Shown: positions 25,481 to 34,026 of the stretch, in pieces
Numbering within the stretch: position 1 is the first letter of the stretch
Layout: each line of letters starts with the position of its first letter
Assembly (NCBI GenBank): GCA_005223085.1
Contig: NJBP01000002.1
Location: 10,902 to 74,901 of the forward strand
Direction: 5' to 3'
Origin: Candidatus Aerophobetes bacterium Ae_b3b
GTDB lineage: Bacteria > Aerophobota > Aerophobia > Aerophobales > AE-B3A
DNA: 64,000 nt
Notes under the pieces: model-generated
The model's input: only the letters and a program-made list of their open reading frames with translations
What the model was told of the DNA's origin: nothing
Database searches by the model: none
Position numbers and translations under genes: made by a program

Positions 25481-27328
25481 ATGAAAAATAGGAAAATAAG
25501 GGTAATTTTCCGACCAGAAAAAAAGGAGATTCTCACCTCTATTAAAAGTTCTCTTAAGGAAGTGATAAAAAGAGCAGGAATTAAGATAAATTTTCCTTGC
25601 GGCGGAAAAGGTATATGTGGAAAGTGTAAAGTTAAAGTCAAAGGGAAACTTTCTCCCTTAACTTCGGCTGAAAAAAAACATCTCCAGCCAGTAGAGAAAG
25701 ATGTTCGCCTGGCTTGCCAGGCAGTTGTTGAAGGCAACATCGAGGTTGAGGTTTACCCTCTTTCCTTAATTTCCTTTCCCAAAATTTTAACTAATAGAAT
25801 AAACAGGGAAATAAAAATCAAGCCTTTAATTAAGAAAACATACCTTTCTCTTCCTCCTCCCAGCCTTAAAGATCAAATTGCTGATCTATCCCGCCTGGAA
25901 AAATATCTAAAGGAAAGAGGAATTAGGTATCCTTTTGCTGATCTTGATTTAGTTAAAAAGCTCCCGAGGGTTATGCGGGAGGCAGATTTCAAGCTTACGG
26001 CCGTATTAAAGAAGCAAAGATTATTGACAGTGGAAAAAGGGGACACCAGAGGAAAAAATTTCGGAGTGGCTTTCGATGTAGGAACTACGACAGTGGTGGG
26101 GACACTAATAGACCTGGACACAGGAGAAGAGCTAGCTACACGCGCTCTCTTAAACCCACAGGCCTCGTTCGGAGAAGATGTGGTAAGCCGAATAGATTTT
26201 CTTCAATCACACCTGGAGGGGCTCAAGATTCTGCAGAAAAGGATAATCGGGGCAATAAACCGGATAATCCAGATGTTGAGCCGAGTAGGTGAAGTAAAAA
26301 GAGAAAACATTTATTTAGCTACCTTTGTAGGAAATACAGTCATGCAGCATCTTCTTTTGGGAGTGAATCCTACAAATTTAGCTCTTTATCCTTATGTCCC
26401 TGTGCTCAAGAGATCTATGGAGTTAAAAGCTAGTGATTTAGGGATTAGAATAAATCCCCAGGGGAGCTTATATTTTTTTCCTAATATCGCTGCTTTTGTA
26501 GGAGGAGATACAGTTGCAGTCATTCTGGCCACCTCCTTATTCGATGATAATAGTCAGAAGGTAAGATTAGCCATAGACATTGGGACAAACGGTGAGATTG
26601 TCCTGGCCAAAGGAAAAAAGTTGGTTTGCGCCTCTACGGCTGCTGGACCGGCCTTTGAAGGAGCGAGGATCTCCCAGGGAATGAGAGCAGAAAGAGGGGC
26701 TATAGAGAAGGTAAAACTTGAAGAAGGGAAGGTAGAGATAGGGGTGATAGGAGGGGGTAGGGCCAGGGGAATTTGTGGCAGTGGATTGATAGATGCCTCC
26801 AGCCAGCTTCTAAAGGAAGAGATCATTGACAGCTCGGGATGGCTCAAGCCTTCTTCCAAAGCAAAAGAAAAATGGTCGAGTAGGATAACAAAGAAAAATA
26901 ACCACAATGGTTTTCTTTTGGTGGAAAGAGAAAAAGCTCAAGATAGAATTCCTATTGTCCTCACCCAGAAAGATATAAGGGAGCTTCAATTGGCCAAGGG
27001 AGCTATTTGCTCGGGGATAAAAATTCTCCTCACTCGTCTTGAAGTAGAAAAAGGCGAAGTAGATGAGGTTCTTCTGGCTGGAGCATTTGGAAGCTACATT
27101 AACCCTGAAAGTGCTCATCTAATTGGTCTAATTCCCAATTTTCCTAAAGCTAAAGTGAGGAGTGTGGGTAATGCGGCAAGTCTGGGTGCAATTATGGCTC
27201 TTGTTTCAGAAGAGGACTGTAAGCAAGCAGAGAAAATTTCTGAAGGGGTAGATTATGTTGAGCTGGCCTCTTTCCCCGAGTTTCCGGATATCCTCACCCA
27301 GGCCATGAGATTTGGGAAGCAGGATTGA
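25481..27328 (+). CDS. ASKHA reductive activator of corrinoid proteins (RamA/RACo-like, DUF4445)
   Basis: 615 residues. The N-terminal [2Fe-2S] ferredoxin domain has Cys in FPCGGKGICGKCKVKV and RLACQ. A linker follows, then a C-terminal ASKHA ATPase-like domain: FDVGTTTVVGTLIDLDTG, IDIGTNGEIVLAKG, STAAGPAFEGARISQGM and LAGAFGSYINPES. Such proteins use ATP to reduce inactive Co(II) corrinoid to Co(I) in methyltransferases. That fits the pterin and homocysteine methyltransferases at 51-54 kb. The partner corrinoid protein is not in this window. Confidence 0.92.
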   Translation: MKNRKIRVIFRPEKKEILTSIKSSLKEVIKRAGIKINFPCGGKGICGKCKVKVKGKLSPLTSAEKKHLQPVEKDVRLACQAVVEGNIEVEVYPLSLISFPKILTNRINREIKIKPLIKKTYLSLPPPSLKDQIADLSRLEKYLKERGIRYPFADLDLVKKLPRVMREADFKLTAVLKKQRLLTVEKGDTRGKNFGVAFDVGTTTVVGTLIDLDTGEELATRALLNPQASFGEDVVSRIDFLQSHLEGLKILQKRIIGAINRIIQMLSRVGEVKRENIYLATFVGNTVMQHLLLGVNPTNLALYPYVPVLKRSMELKASDLGIRINPQGSLYFFPNIAAFVGGDTVAVILATSLFDDNSQKVRLAIDIGTNGEIVLAKGKKLVCASTAAGPAFEGARISQGMRAERGAIEKVKLEEGKVEIGVIGGGRARGICGSGLIDASSQLLKEEIIDSSGWLKPSSKAKEKWSSRITKKNNHNGFLLVEREKAQDRIPIVLTQKDIRELQLAKGAICSGIKILLTRLEVEKGEVDEVLLAGAFGSYINPESAHLIGLIPNFPKAKVRSVGNAASLGAIMALVSEEDCKQAEKISEGVDYVELASFPEFPDILTQAMRFGKQD

Positions 27329-27391
27329 AAAAAAGGGACGTGATTATTTTTTCTTTTATCAGGGAATTGCTGGATAGCTGAACGCTTACAG

Positions 27392-27637
27392 CTATTTTTC
27401 GGTGGAGGGGGGAGTTTCTTTCTCCTGGGACTCTTCCTCAAGACTCTCCGGCTTTAGTTTACCCTCCGCAATCTCCTTTAAAACCAAGATAGGCAGTTTC
27501 TCGTGAGTGTCCTCTAGGGCCCTTTTATCTTTCTCTTTAACAAGTTGTCTGATTCTTCGAATGGCCAAACGGGTAAGCTCGTATTTATCTTCTATCCCAC
27601 TTTTACGTAATAAATCATCAGTAGAGAATTTAATCAG
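27392..27637 (-). CDS. rpoZ: RNA polymerase omega subunit, apparent CTG start
   Basis: 81 residues. The core reads KYELTRLAIRRIRQLVKEKD and LPILVLKEIAEGKL, matching omega. A TAA lies in frame just upstream, and no ATG, GTG or TTG lies between it and the conserved part. CTG at 27637 has AAAGGAG with a six-base spacing, so it is the likely start (the next codon, ATT, is less likely). The gene follows gmk by 23 bases, the usual yicC-gmk-rpoZ order. The C-terminus is an acidic tail rich in Glu, Pro and Ser. Confidence 0.85.
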   Translation of the reverse strand: MIKFSTDDLLRKSGIEDKYELTRLAIRRIRQLVKEKDKRALEDTHEKLPILVLKEIAEGKLKPESLEEESQEKETPPSTEK

Positions 27638-27660
27638 TTTAAGCTCCTTTTAGCTTGATA

Positions 27661-28290
27661 TCAGTGGTCAAAATCTCTCAATTCTCGCACGGGTACTCTA
27701 TTCATGCGACAGCGTTCCGCTCTGATTATGGCGGTCAAGTCATCCAAAGCTCTATTTATATCGTTGTTTATTATTAAATAATCATAATAAGGCGCATACT
27801 CAATCTCTTTTTTTGCCTGTGTTATCCTTTCCTTAACCCTCTCGTAATCCTCGGTACGCCGGCTTTTTAACCGTTTTTCTAACTCCTGCCAAGAGGGAGG
27901 AAGGAGAAAGATTAGCACCGCCTGAGGATAGTTTTTCTTGATTTGGGTTCCGCCCTTGACATCAACCTCCAGCACCACATCTTTTTCCGCTTCTATGGCT
28001 TTATTTAAAAGATTAGCTGAGGTTCCGTAAAGTTGCTCATGCACCTTTGCCCATTCCACGAATTTTCGGTCCTCTATCATTTTTTGGAATTCTGTGGGTG
28101 AGACAAAGCAATAGTCTACCCCTTCTATCTCATTCTTACGAGGATGCCGAGTAGTGAAAGATACCGAACAAGTAAATGAGGGTGAGTTTTGGAGAAGTCT
28201 TTTGCAGAGGGTAGTTTTGCCCGCTCCTGAAGGAGCAGAAATAACCACGATTAAACTCTTCTTTTTAAACAAATTTCTCCTTTTATTCAT
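27661..28290 (-). CDS. gmk: Guanylate kinase
   Basis: 209 residues; phosphorylates GMP to GDP. The P-loop is ISAPSGAGKTTLCKRL. The GMP-binding segment is SFTTRHPRKNEIEGVDYCFVS (in parts), and the LID region includes LKSRRTED. An N-terminal basic extension of about a dozen residues (MNKRRNLFKKKS) precedes the fold. It sits between yicC and rpoZ in a conserved operon. Confidence 0.96.
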   Translation of the reverse strand: MNKRRNLFKKKSLIVVISAPSGAGKTTLCKRLLQNSPSFTCSVSFTTRHPRKNEIEGVDYCFVSPTEFQKMIEDRKFVEWAKVHEQLYGTSANLLNKAIEAEKDVVLEVDVKGGTQIKKNYPQAVLIFLLPPSWQELEKRLKSRRTEDYERVKERITQAKKEIEYAPYYDYLIINNDINRALDDLTAIIRAERCRMNRVPVRELRDFDH

Positions 28291-28385
28291 AGAAAATGAT
28301 TTTTCAGGATTTAGAGTTAAGCACCAGAAACCTAACTAGATTAGCTAAGTTCTAAATTCTCTTTTACTCATAAGTGGTTGGTTAG

Positions 28386-29261
28386 TCATTCGATGTTCTG
28401 AACTTCCTCTCTGATTCTTTCTAGATCCTCTTTAATTTGGACAACAAGGCGAGAGATAATAAAAGAATTAGCTTTTGCTCCCATGGTGTTAATTTCTCTA
28501 TGGAGTTCCTGTAGTATAAATCTTATTTTTTTCCCCACCGACTCTTTCTGCTGCAAAGTGGTTTGCAACTCGCGTAAATGAGATTGAAATCTTAGCTTTT
28601 CCTCGCTGATGTCACCGCGTGAGATAAGGAAGGATAGCTCGCGGGCGACCTTTTCCCTATCTTCTCCTAATGCCAAAAGGTTCTTCAGGCTTTCCTTTAC
28701 CTTCTCTTGATAGAGGTTTTGAGCCGTGGGGATCTCTTCTTCCAGGTCGGAAAGTCTTTTTTGGATTCTCTTCAGGTACCGAAGAATACTTTGAAGATGT
28801 TCTTTTCCCTCCTTTCCCCTCATCTTGAGAACGTTCTTTAAGGCCTTGGTTAAGGCTTTCTCCAACGTGGTCTCTAAACTCTTCTTGATCTGTGGTTTTC
28901 TAGGGGGTGAGATTACACCTCGAAGTGCTAAAAGATGAGAGAGGGTCACTCTGTCATCTAGCCCTAGGTTCTGGCAAAGCCCAGAAAGGGCATTTTTGTA
29001 GGAGGTGACAAGCTCCCGATTTATCACTACTTCAGAGAGGAAGGGGGGTTTCCATTTAGCCTCAACATTAAGACTTACTTTTCCCCGCTTAATTTTTTCT
29101 CTAACCAAATGCCTAATTTTTTTCTCCCAGGCAAAAGGAATCGGTTCAGAAGATTTAACTTCTATTTCTAGGAACCGGTGGTTAACTGTGCTCATCTCCA
29201 CATGGAGATCTACTTCCTTGTTGCTCTCTCTTCCTTCCCCATACCCGGTCATACTGTACAA
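28386..29261 (-). CDS. yicC: YicC-family endoribonuclease-like protein
   Basis: 291 residues. It begins MYSMTGYGEG, a hallmark of the family, has the N-terminal YicC domain and ends in the DUF1732 C-terminal region (RGDISEEKLRFQSHL, GKKIRFILQELHREIN, GAKANS). Family members are linked to RNA turnover. It heads the yicC-gmk-rpoZ operon behind a near-consensus promoter. Confidence 0.95.
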   Translation of the reverse strand: MYSMTGYGEGRESNKEVDLHVEMSTVNHRFLEIEVKSSEPIPFAWEKKIRHLVREKIKRGKVSLNVEAKWKPPFLSEVVINRELVTSYKNALSGLCQNLGLDDRVTLSHLLALRGVISPPRKPQIKKSLETTLEKALTKALKNVLKMRGKEGKEHLQSILRYLKRIQKRLSDLEEEIPTAQNLYQEKVKESLKNLLALGEDREKVARELSFLISRGDISEEKLRFQSHLRELQTTLQQKESVGKKIRFILQELHREINTMGAKANSFIISRLVVQIKEDLERIREEVQNIE

Positions 29262-29291
29262 TTAAAACGCTCCCCCCCCCGACTAATCATT

Positions 29292-29319
29292 ATTATACCT
29301 TGCCCCTCTCCCCTGTCAA
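29292..29319 (-). promoter_or_regulatory. Promoter of yicC-gmk-rpoZ
   Basis: TTGACA (29319-29314) and TATAAT (29297-29292) on the minus strand with a 16-base spacer; both hexamers are perfect. The left end of a dispersed repeat begins immediately upstream of the -35 box. Confidence 0.85.
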
Positions 29320-29321
29320 GA

Positions 29322-29528
29322 GAATCTCGGGACTCTTCCCCTTCGTCGCTGTATATCGACTTTGGATTGTTTCTGCTCGTCTTCTCGTTTCGGGAAAGAC
29401 GTGAAACTCGTCGCTCCGCTCCTCAGACATCACGTCTTTCTTCTTCCTCAACTCGAAGACTCGTTAAGGTGGCTGATATAAGGCTCCTTTGGGGAAAGTC
29501 CCTCGATACGCGTATAAATCTTCTGAAC
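29322..29528. repeat. Dispersed repeat, copy A (short form)
   Basis: This segment matches 40980-41331 in the same order at both ends: CTCGGGACTCTTCCCC..., then GGAAAGACGTGA, GTCGCTCCGCTCCTCAGACA, and GACTCGTTAAGGTGGC through to TACGCGTATAAAT. Copy A lacks three internal inserts present in copy B. Its left end also recurs at 54029-54052 in reverse orientation. It contains palindromic pieces (AAAGACGTGA/TCACGTCTTT). On the minus strand its end encodes IYTRIEGLSPKEPYISHLNE. Confidence 0.75.
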
Positions 29529-29636
29529 AGCTTCCCGCAAAAGTTTAAAAGCCCCCTGGCCGATAGATAACCATATAAACTGGGATCCTTGATAAATCTT
29601 TCTGATCCTTCTAGTCTTAATGACCTGCATACCCAT
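29448..29636 (-). CDS. Short hypothetical frame ending inside dispersed repeat
   Basis: A 62-codon frame overlaps the folK stop by 20 bases and runs into repeat copy A. Its second half (IYTRIEGLSPKEPYISHLNE) is also encoded in repeat copy B with a synonymous change (CCA/CCG), which hints at past coding constraint. The rest (RRIRKIYQGSQFIWLSIGQG) matches nothing I recognise. It may be the decayed end of a gene carried with the repeat. Weak support. Confidence 0.25.
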   Translation of the reverse strand: MGMQVIKTRRIRKIYQGSQFIWLSIGQGAFKLLREAVQKIYTRIEGLSPKEPYISHLNESSS

Positions 29637-30114
29637 TCTCCAGGATTTTGTCCACCTGGTGTGAGTCCTTAAGTCCTTTCAGAATCTCCTTCAAGGATTT
29701 TCCCAGCACCGGATGAACAAGGTGGGAATTGATTTCTACCAGCGGTATAAGGGCAAACCTTCTTTTATGTAGATGAGGGTGGGGAACTATGAGGTCGACC
29801 TTGTCAACTACTGCATCCTCGTAGAGCAAAAGATCGAGGTCTATCACCCGGGGGTTCTTCTTTTTTTCTCTGATTCTTCCCATCCTTTTCTCAATTTGGA
29901 GTAAGGTATCGAGCAGTTTTTCCGGGGACTGTTCTGTTTTCCCTTCCAGAACGCAGTTTACAAACCATCTTCCTTCCATTCCCACTGGCTCGGTAAGGTA
30001 GAAAGAGGATATTTTCTCTACGGCTATCTTCTCTTTGAGGTGATCCAGGGCGACTTTTATATTCTTAAGTCTATCGCCCTTATTTGAACCTAACCCGATA
30101 TAGACGACTGGCAT
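29617..30114 (-). CDS. folK: 2-amino-4-hydroxy-6-hydroxymethyldihydropteridine pyrophosphokinase
   Basis: 165 residues; transfers pyrophosphate from ATP to the pterin alcohol in folate synthesis. Landmarks are YIGLGSNKGDRLKNI at the N-terminus, FYLTEPVG, FVNCVLEG and the signature RVIDLDLLLYED with VPHPHLHKRRF. It stands alone here without folP or folB. Folate synthesis would feed the C1-transfer enzymes at 51-54 kb. Confidence 0.95.
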   Translation of the reverse strand: MPVVYIGLGSNKGDRLKNIKVALDHLKEKIAVEKISSFYLTEPVGMEGRWFVNCVLEGKTEQSPEKLLDTLLQIEKRMGRIREKKKNPRVIDLDLLLYEDAVVDKVDLIVPHPHLHKRRFALIPLVEINSHLVHPVLGKSLKEILKGLKDSHQVDKILENGYAGH

Positions 30115-30177
30115 TTATTTCCTGGCCTCAAAATATCTCCCACCAAACTTCTCATAATCCCCTGTAGTAAGATACCT

Positions 30178-30510
30178 TCAGCAATCCCCGGGAGAAAGAC
30201 AGAAAGCGAATTTTATGGCTTGATTAACTTGACTTATCTTTTCGGCACTTAAAAGACAAACTCTTTCCCTTAGCAGTTCCTTGCGGATAGTAATTATGGT
30301 ATCTAAGTTTGCAACACACCTTTTAGGAAGACCATCCTTAGGACCAAGACATACCTCAACAGGTATGTCTCTGATGGTGGTAGTTACCTCTGCCACCGTA
30401 ACTGCATTTCTTATCGGGTAGGCCTCATCCCGGGAAAGAAGCACTACGGGACGTTTCCTAATAGGTGAAGGCAGTTCAGCCCACCAGATCTCTCCTCTTT
30501 TCATCACCAT
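30178..30510 (-). CDS. mazF: MazF/PemK-family toxin (endoribonuclease)
   Basis: 110 residues. KRGEIWWAELPSPIRKRPVVLLSRDEA is the start of the SH3-like fold with the catalytic Arg region (cited in parts: RGEIWW, RPVVLL). VANLDTIITIRKELL carries the conserved Thr/Ser-containing strand. It overlaps the antitoxin gene by seven bases, the classical layout. Predicted sequence-specific mRNA cleavage; the target is unknown. Confidence 0.9.
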   Translation of the reverse strand: MVMKRGEIWWAELPSPIRKRPVVLLSRDEAYPIRNAVTVAEVTTTIRDIPVEVCLGPKDGLPKRCVANLDTIITIRKELLRERVCLLSAEKISQVNQAIKFAFCLSPGDC

Positions 30511-30758
30511 TCCTCTTTGGTAAGTGCTGTTAAAGAAGCCTTTTCCCAGGCTATCGATTCACCTATGGTCTCCGGCATTTTTTTATATCCTTCCTCGTAT
30601 TTTCTGATAAGCTTTTTCATACTTTTGGACTCTTCCCATAGTTTAACCGCCTGTAAAACAGCTTTACTACGAGTTAATCTCTCCTGCTGCCTGAGCGCCT
30701 CCAGTTTGTTGAAATCCTCTTCAGGAATGCTTATAGCAAATTTCACTACCTTAGTCAT
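30504..30758 (-). CDS. Ribbon-helix-helix antitoxin partner of MazF
   Basis: 84 residues. The N-terminal RHH (VVKFAISIPEEDFNKLEAL, TRSKAVLQAVKLW) would bind the operator as a dimer. The C-terminal acidic/aromatic tail (ESIAWEKASLTALTKEEW) would wrap the toxin. It lies upstream of the toxin, behind a promoter overlapped by a small palindrome. Confidence 0.9.
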   Translation of the reverse strand: MTKVVKFAISIPEEDFNKLEALRQQERLTRSKAVLQAVKLWEESKSMKKLIRKYEEGYKKMPETIGESIAWEKASLTALTKEEW

Positions 30759-30784
30759 GAGGCTCTCCTTTGGAAAATATTTTC

Positions 30785-30819
30785 ATACTCTAGTATAACG
30801 ACATTTTCCCATATGTCAA
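30785..30819 (-). promoter_or_regulatory. Toxin-antitoxin promoter with operator palindrome
   Basis: TTGACA (30819-30814), a 16-base spacer and TATACT (30797-30792). The -10 box lies in the palindrome ATACTCTAGTAT (30785-30796), a likely binding site for the RHH antitoxin and hence for autoregulation. Confidence 0.7.
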
Positions 30820-30874
30820 TCCTATGTACACGCCTAAGTCAAATGATGACGATGACCTAACCCAAATCACACAT

Positions 30875-30903
30875 TTTACAGCCCACCCTTTATCTGTTAG
30901 AAT
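30875..30903 (+). promoter_or_regulatory. Promoter toward aminotransferase gene
   Basis: TTTACA (30875-30880), a 17-base spacer and TAGAAT (30898-30903). A palindromic repeat lies between it and the gene, so the leader would contain the repeat. Confidence 0.55.
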
Positions 30904-30929
30904 AGAGGTAAATACTTAGTGAACCACGC

Positions 30930-31025
30930 CATTGCGAGCGCAAGCGAAGCAATCTCAACCTTCATCAGAGATTGCCACGTCGTCCCGAAGACTTTCGGGA
31001 CTCCTCGCAATGACAGAAGGGAACG
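30930..31025. repeat. MITE-like palindromic CATTGCGAG repeat
   Basis: The left end is CATTGCGAG...GAAGCAATCTCA and the right end is GAGATTGCC...CCTCGCAATGACA, in inverted orientation, about 96 bases in all. No coding capacity. Related ends occur at 52300-52705 and 53950-54023. This repeat type is widespread in anaerobic bacterial genomes. Confidence 0.8.
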
Positions 31026-31201
31026 TACTTCACTGAATTTTTACGAATAGAGGGAGGGTTTTTCGGAATGCGCAGAAAGGGGAGGGATGAATGGAAATAG
31101 TGTTGGGCGAAACCAAGGACTCAGGCATTTATGGAAAAAAGAGTGAAGTAACCAGACTCAATGGGATGAGAGCGGGTTGAACAAAACGAGGAGGAAGAGG
31201 G

Positions 31202-32401
31202 ATGAAAGTCAGTCCGACATATGAGCGCGATTTGGAAATTCATTTACACGGGCCGGGCCCGAGTGACGTGCCGGGAGAGGTTTTAAGAGCAATCTCGATG
31301 ACTACCCTGGGCCACTTAGATTCAGAATTCATCAGAATAATGGACGAGACCCAGGCCATGTTAAGAATGCTGTATCAAACCGAAAATCGAATGACCATTC
31401 CCATTTCCGGCACCGGAAGCTCGGGCATGGAGACCCTGGTAGCTAATCTCATCGAGCCTCAAGATAGAGTAATGGTGGTGAAAAATGGAGTCTTTGGAGG
31501 AAGGATTGCCGATGAAGTATCTCGATTTGGGGCGGAAGTGGTACCGATCGATCTAGAATGGGGAACTGTGGTTACCCCTGATGAGGTAAGAGAAGCTTTT
31601 TCTAGAAAAAGCTGTCAGGCGCTTTTCCTGGTACACGCAGAGACCTCTACTGGTGCCCATCAACAACATATGAAAGAAATTGGTGAGGTTGTTCACCAAA
31701 ATGGCGCCCTATTTCTAGTTGATACGGTAACATCTTTAGGAGGGACCGAAGTAAAGATAGATGAGTGGGGGATCGACGCTGCCTACAGTGGAACCCAAAA
31801 ATGCCTTAGTGTGCCCCCAGGGCTTTCTCCCATTACGTTAAATGAGAGAGCCATGGAAAAGCTCCGGGGAAGAAAGGTAAGAAGCTGGTATTTTGATTTA
31901 GGGATGATCGAGAAGTACTGGAATGAGGGGCATCAAAGAAAATATCATCATACTGCCCCGGTGAATATGATTTATGCCCTCCATGAAGGGCTCAGGTTAG
32001 CCCTAGAAGAAGGGTTTGAGGCAAGATTCCAACGCCACCGAAGAAACGCTGCCACCCTTCAGGCTGGTCTTGAAACCTTAGGTTTCACCTACATTGTGAG
32101 AAAACAGGACCAAAGACTTCCCATGCTTCATGCGGTCTACCTTCCCGAGGGAGCAGAAGAAGGCAAACTTTGGGGAGAAATAAGATCGAGTTACCATATT
32201 GAGATTGGTGGTGGTCTGGGGAAATTCAGTGGAAGGGCCTGGAGAATTGGACTGATGGGTCACTCGTCAACAGAAGACAAAGTATATCGGCTTCTCAATG
32301 CTATTGGAGAGGTATTCGAAAAATATGGTCTTGTAGGTGATCGAGCCGCCGGTGTTCAAGGTGCCAAAGCTATTTACAAGGACGCAAGAAGGCTGAGGTG
32401 A
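31202..32401 (+). CDS. Class V aminotransferase (serine/alanine-glyoxylate type)
   Basis: 399 residues, PLP fold type I. The Schiff-base Lys lies in SGTQKCLSVPPGLSPI. ISGTGSSGMETLVAN near residue 80 and VDTVTSLGGTEVKIDEWGID (in parts) are typical of alanine-glyoxylate and serine-pyruvate aminotransferases. GAGGAAGAGGG precedes ATG 31202. It converges with a glycolate-oxidase-like gene 30 bases away, so glyoxylate may be made by one and transaminated by the other. Confidence 0.92.
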   Translation: MKVSPTYERDLEIHLHGPGPSDVPGEVLRAISMTTLGHLDSEFIRIMDETQAMLRMLYQTENRMTIPISGTGSSGMETLVANLIEPQDRVMVVKNGVFGGRIADEVSRFGAEVVPIDLEWGTVVTPDEVREAFSRKSCQALFLVHAETSTGAHQQHMKEIGEVVHQNGALFLVDTVTSLGGTEVKIDEWGIDAAYSGTQKCLSVPPGLSPITLNERAMEKLRGRKVRSWYFDLGMIEKYWNEGHQRKYHHTAPVNMIYALHEGLRLALEEGFEARFQRHRRNAATLQAGLETLGFTYIVRKQDQRLPMLHAVYLPEGAEEGKLWGEIRSSYHIEIGGGLGKFSGRAWRIGLMGHSSTEDKVYRLLNAIGEVFEKYGLVGDRAAGVQGAKAIYKDARRLR

Positions 32402-32431
32402 TATTTTTGTGGTAATATCCGGTTTCCATCT

Positions 32432-33832
32432 TCAGTCAGGAAGAATTTTTCCCGGATTGAGGATGTTGTTGGGGTCGAAAAGCTGTTTGATGCCCCGGAA
32501 GAGTTTCAGTATTTTCGGGCCCACTGCTTTTTCGAGGTATTTACTCCTCGTGGCACCAACTCCGTGCTCGCCGGTTATCTGCCCACCCAGGGCAAGAGCG
32601 ATATCAAAAATCTCCCCACTGATTTTAGGAATGATTTCCTTCCATTTATCTTCAGGATAATCCTCTTTGAGGATATTAACATGAACATTCCCATCACCTG
32701 AATGGCCGAAACAGATGATTGGATACTCGTATCTTTCCTGCAGTTTCTTTATCTCACGTAGAAAATCGTTTATCCGGGCTCGAGGAACGACGATGTCCTC
32801 CATGTGATTGACTGGGCTTCTCTCCTTCAGTGCCTCAATGATGGCCCGCCTGGCTTCCCATAATTTCTCCTGAGTGGGACGGTCATCGGCAACCAAAACA
32901 TCAATGGCATCGTGCTCAAAACAGACCTCGCCGACAGTCTCACAGAGTGCTTCCACATCTTCTTTCCGATTTCCATCCAGTTTTATGAGGAGAAAGGCGG
33001 CCGCTTCACGTAGAGGGAGTTCTTTCTTAAGGTATTTCTCACAGGCGAGGAGGGAGTCTTGTTCCATAAACTCAATGGAGGTAGGGAGTATCTGTCGTTT
33101 GATAATGGCTGAGACCGTGTCCGCTGCACCTTGAAATTCATTGAAGGCCACCAATAGGTCTATGGTTACCCTGGGAAGGGGAATGAGACGAAGGATTATC
33201 TTGGTTATGATGGCTAAGGTACCCTCGGAGCCGATGAGAAGCCCGATTAAATCATAACCGGTGACGTTTTTGACAAGTTTCCCGCCCAATTGAATTACTT
33301 GACCCGAGGGCAGAACCGCCTCCAGTCCGCAAACGTAGTCTTTGGTCACTCCGTACTTAACGGCCCGCGGTCCACCAGCGCATTCGGCGACGTTGCCGCC
33401 GATAGAGCAGGAGTCCAGGCTGGCCGGATCCGGCGGATAGAAAAGCCCTTCTCTCTCTACGGCTTCATGGATTTTGCTGGTTATAACACCTGGTTCAACC
33501 GTTATCATAAGATTCTTCTTATCAATTTCCAGAATTCGGTCCATTTTTTCCAGGGAGAGAACTATCCCCCCGCAAACAGGGACTGCCCCACCGGAGAGAC
33601 CATAGCCAGCGCCGCGCGGAGTTACGGGAATTCTTTTCTCATTGGCGAATTTCATGACTTTTGAGATCTGCTGGACCGTTGTCGCCCTGACAACTACCTC
33701 CGGTCGGGCCTTCAGGCCAGGGACCTCATCGTGGGCATACATCTCCAGCAGATCTGGATCAAGCAAAACCCTATCTTTACCAAATAGACCGGTTAGGAAT
33801 TCCAGGACCTCATGGTCGACTTTTGCATACAT
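32432..33832 (-). CDS. FAD-linked oxidase, GlcD type (glycolate / D-lactate dehydrogenase-like)
   Basis: About 466 residues; ATG 33832 has GGAGG eight bases upstream, while a longer frame begins with TTG 33862. The FAD-binding PCMH domain shows PVTPRGAGYGLSGGAV, CAGGPRAVKYGVT and GSEGTLAIITK. The C-terminal cap has CFGHSGDGNVHVNI and ITGEHGVGATRSKYL. It would oxidise a 2-hydroxy acid such as glycolate or D-lactate. No Fe-S subunit gene is adjacent, so its electron acceptor is unclear. Confidence 0.92.
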   Translation of the reverse strand: MYAKVDHEVLEFLTGLFGKDRVLLDPDLLEMYAHDEVPGLKARPEVVVRATTVQQISKVMKFANEKRIPVTPRGAGYGLSGGAVPVCGGIVLSLEKMDRILEIDKKNLMITVEPGVITSKIHEAVEREGLFYPPDPASLDSCSIGGNVAECAGGPRAVKYGVTKDYVCGLEAVLPSGQVIQLGGKLVKNVTGYDLIGLLIGSEGTLAIITKIILRLIPLPRVTIDLLVAFNEFQGAADTVSAIIKRQILPTSIEFMEQDSLLACEKYLKKELPLREAAAFLLIKLDGNRKEDVEALCETVGEVCFEHDAIDVLVADDRPTQEKLWEARRAIIEALKERSPVNHMEDIVVPRARINDFLREIKKLQERYEYPIICFGHSGDGNVHVNILKEDYPEDKWKEIIPKISGEIFDIALALGGQITGEHGVGATRSKYLEKAVGPKILKLFRGIKQLFDPNNILNPGKILPD

Positions 33833-34026
33833 TTCTAAACCCTCCCCTTGTTGAGGGATCAAGTTTACCCACTAATGATGCTCAATGCAGAGTTACTTTG
33901 AGTCGTTTATCGATAGAAATCTGTTTTTTTCGATGGATAAGTGTGGCAGTAGAGAAAGCGAGTGTCAAAGAAGGTTAAAAAATTTCTTTTGGCTACAATG
34001 ATACGGGACACATTCAGGCAAAAGGT

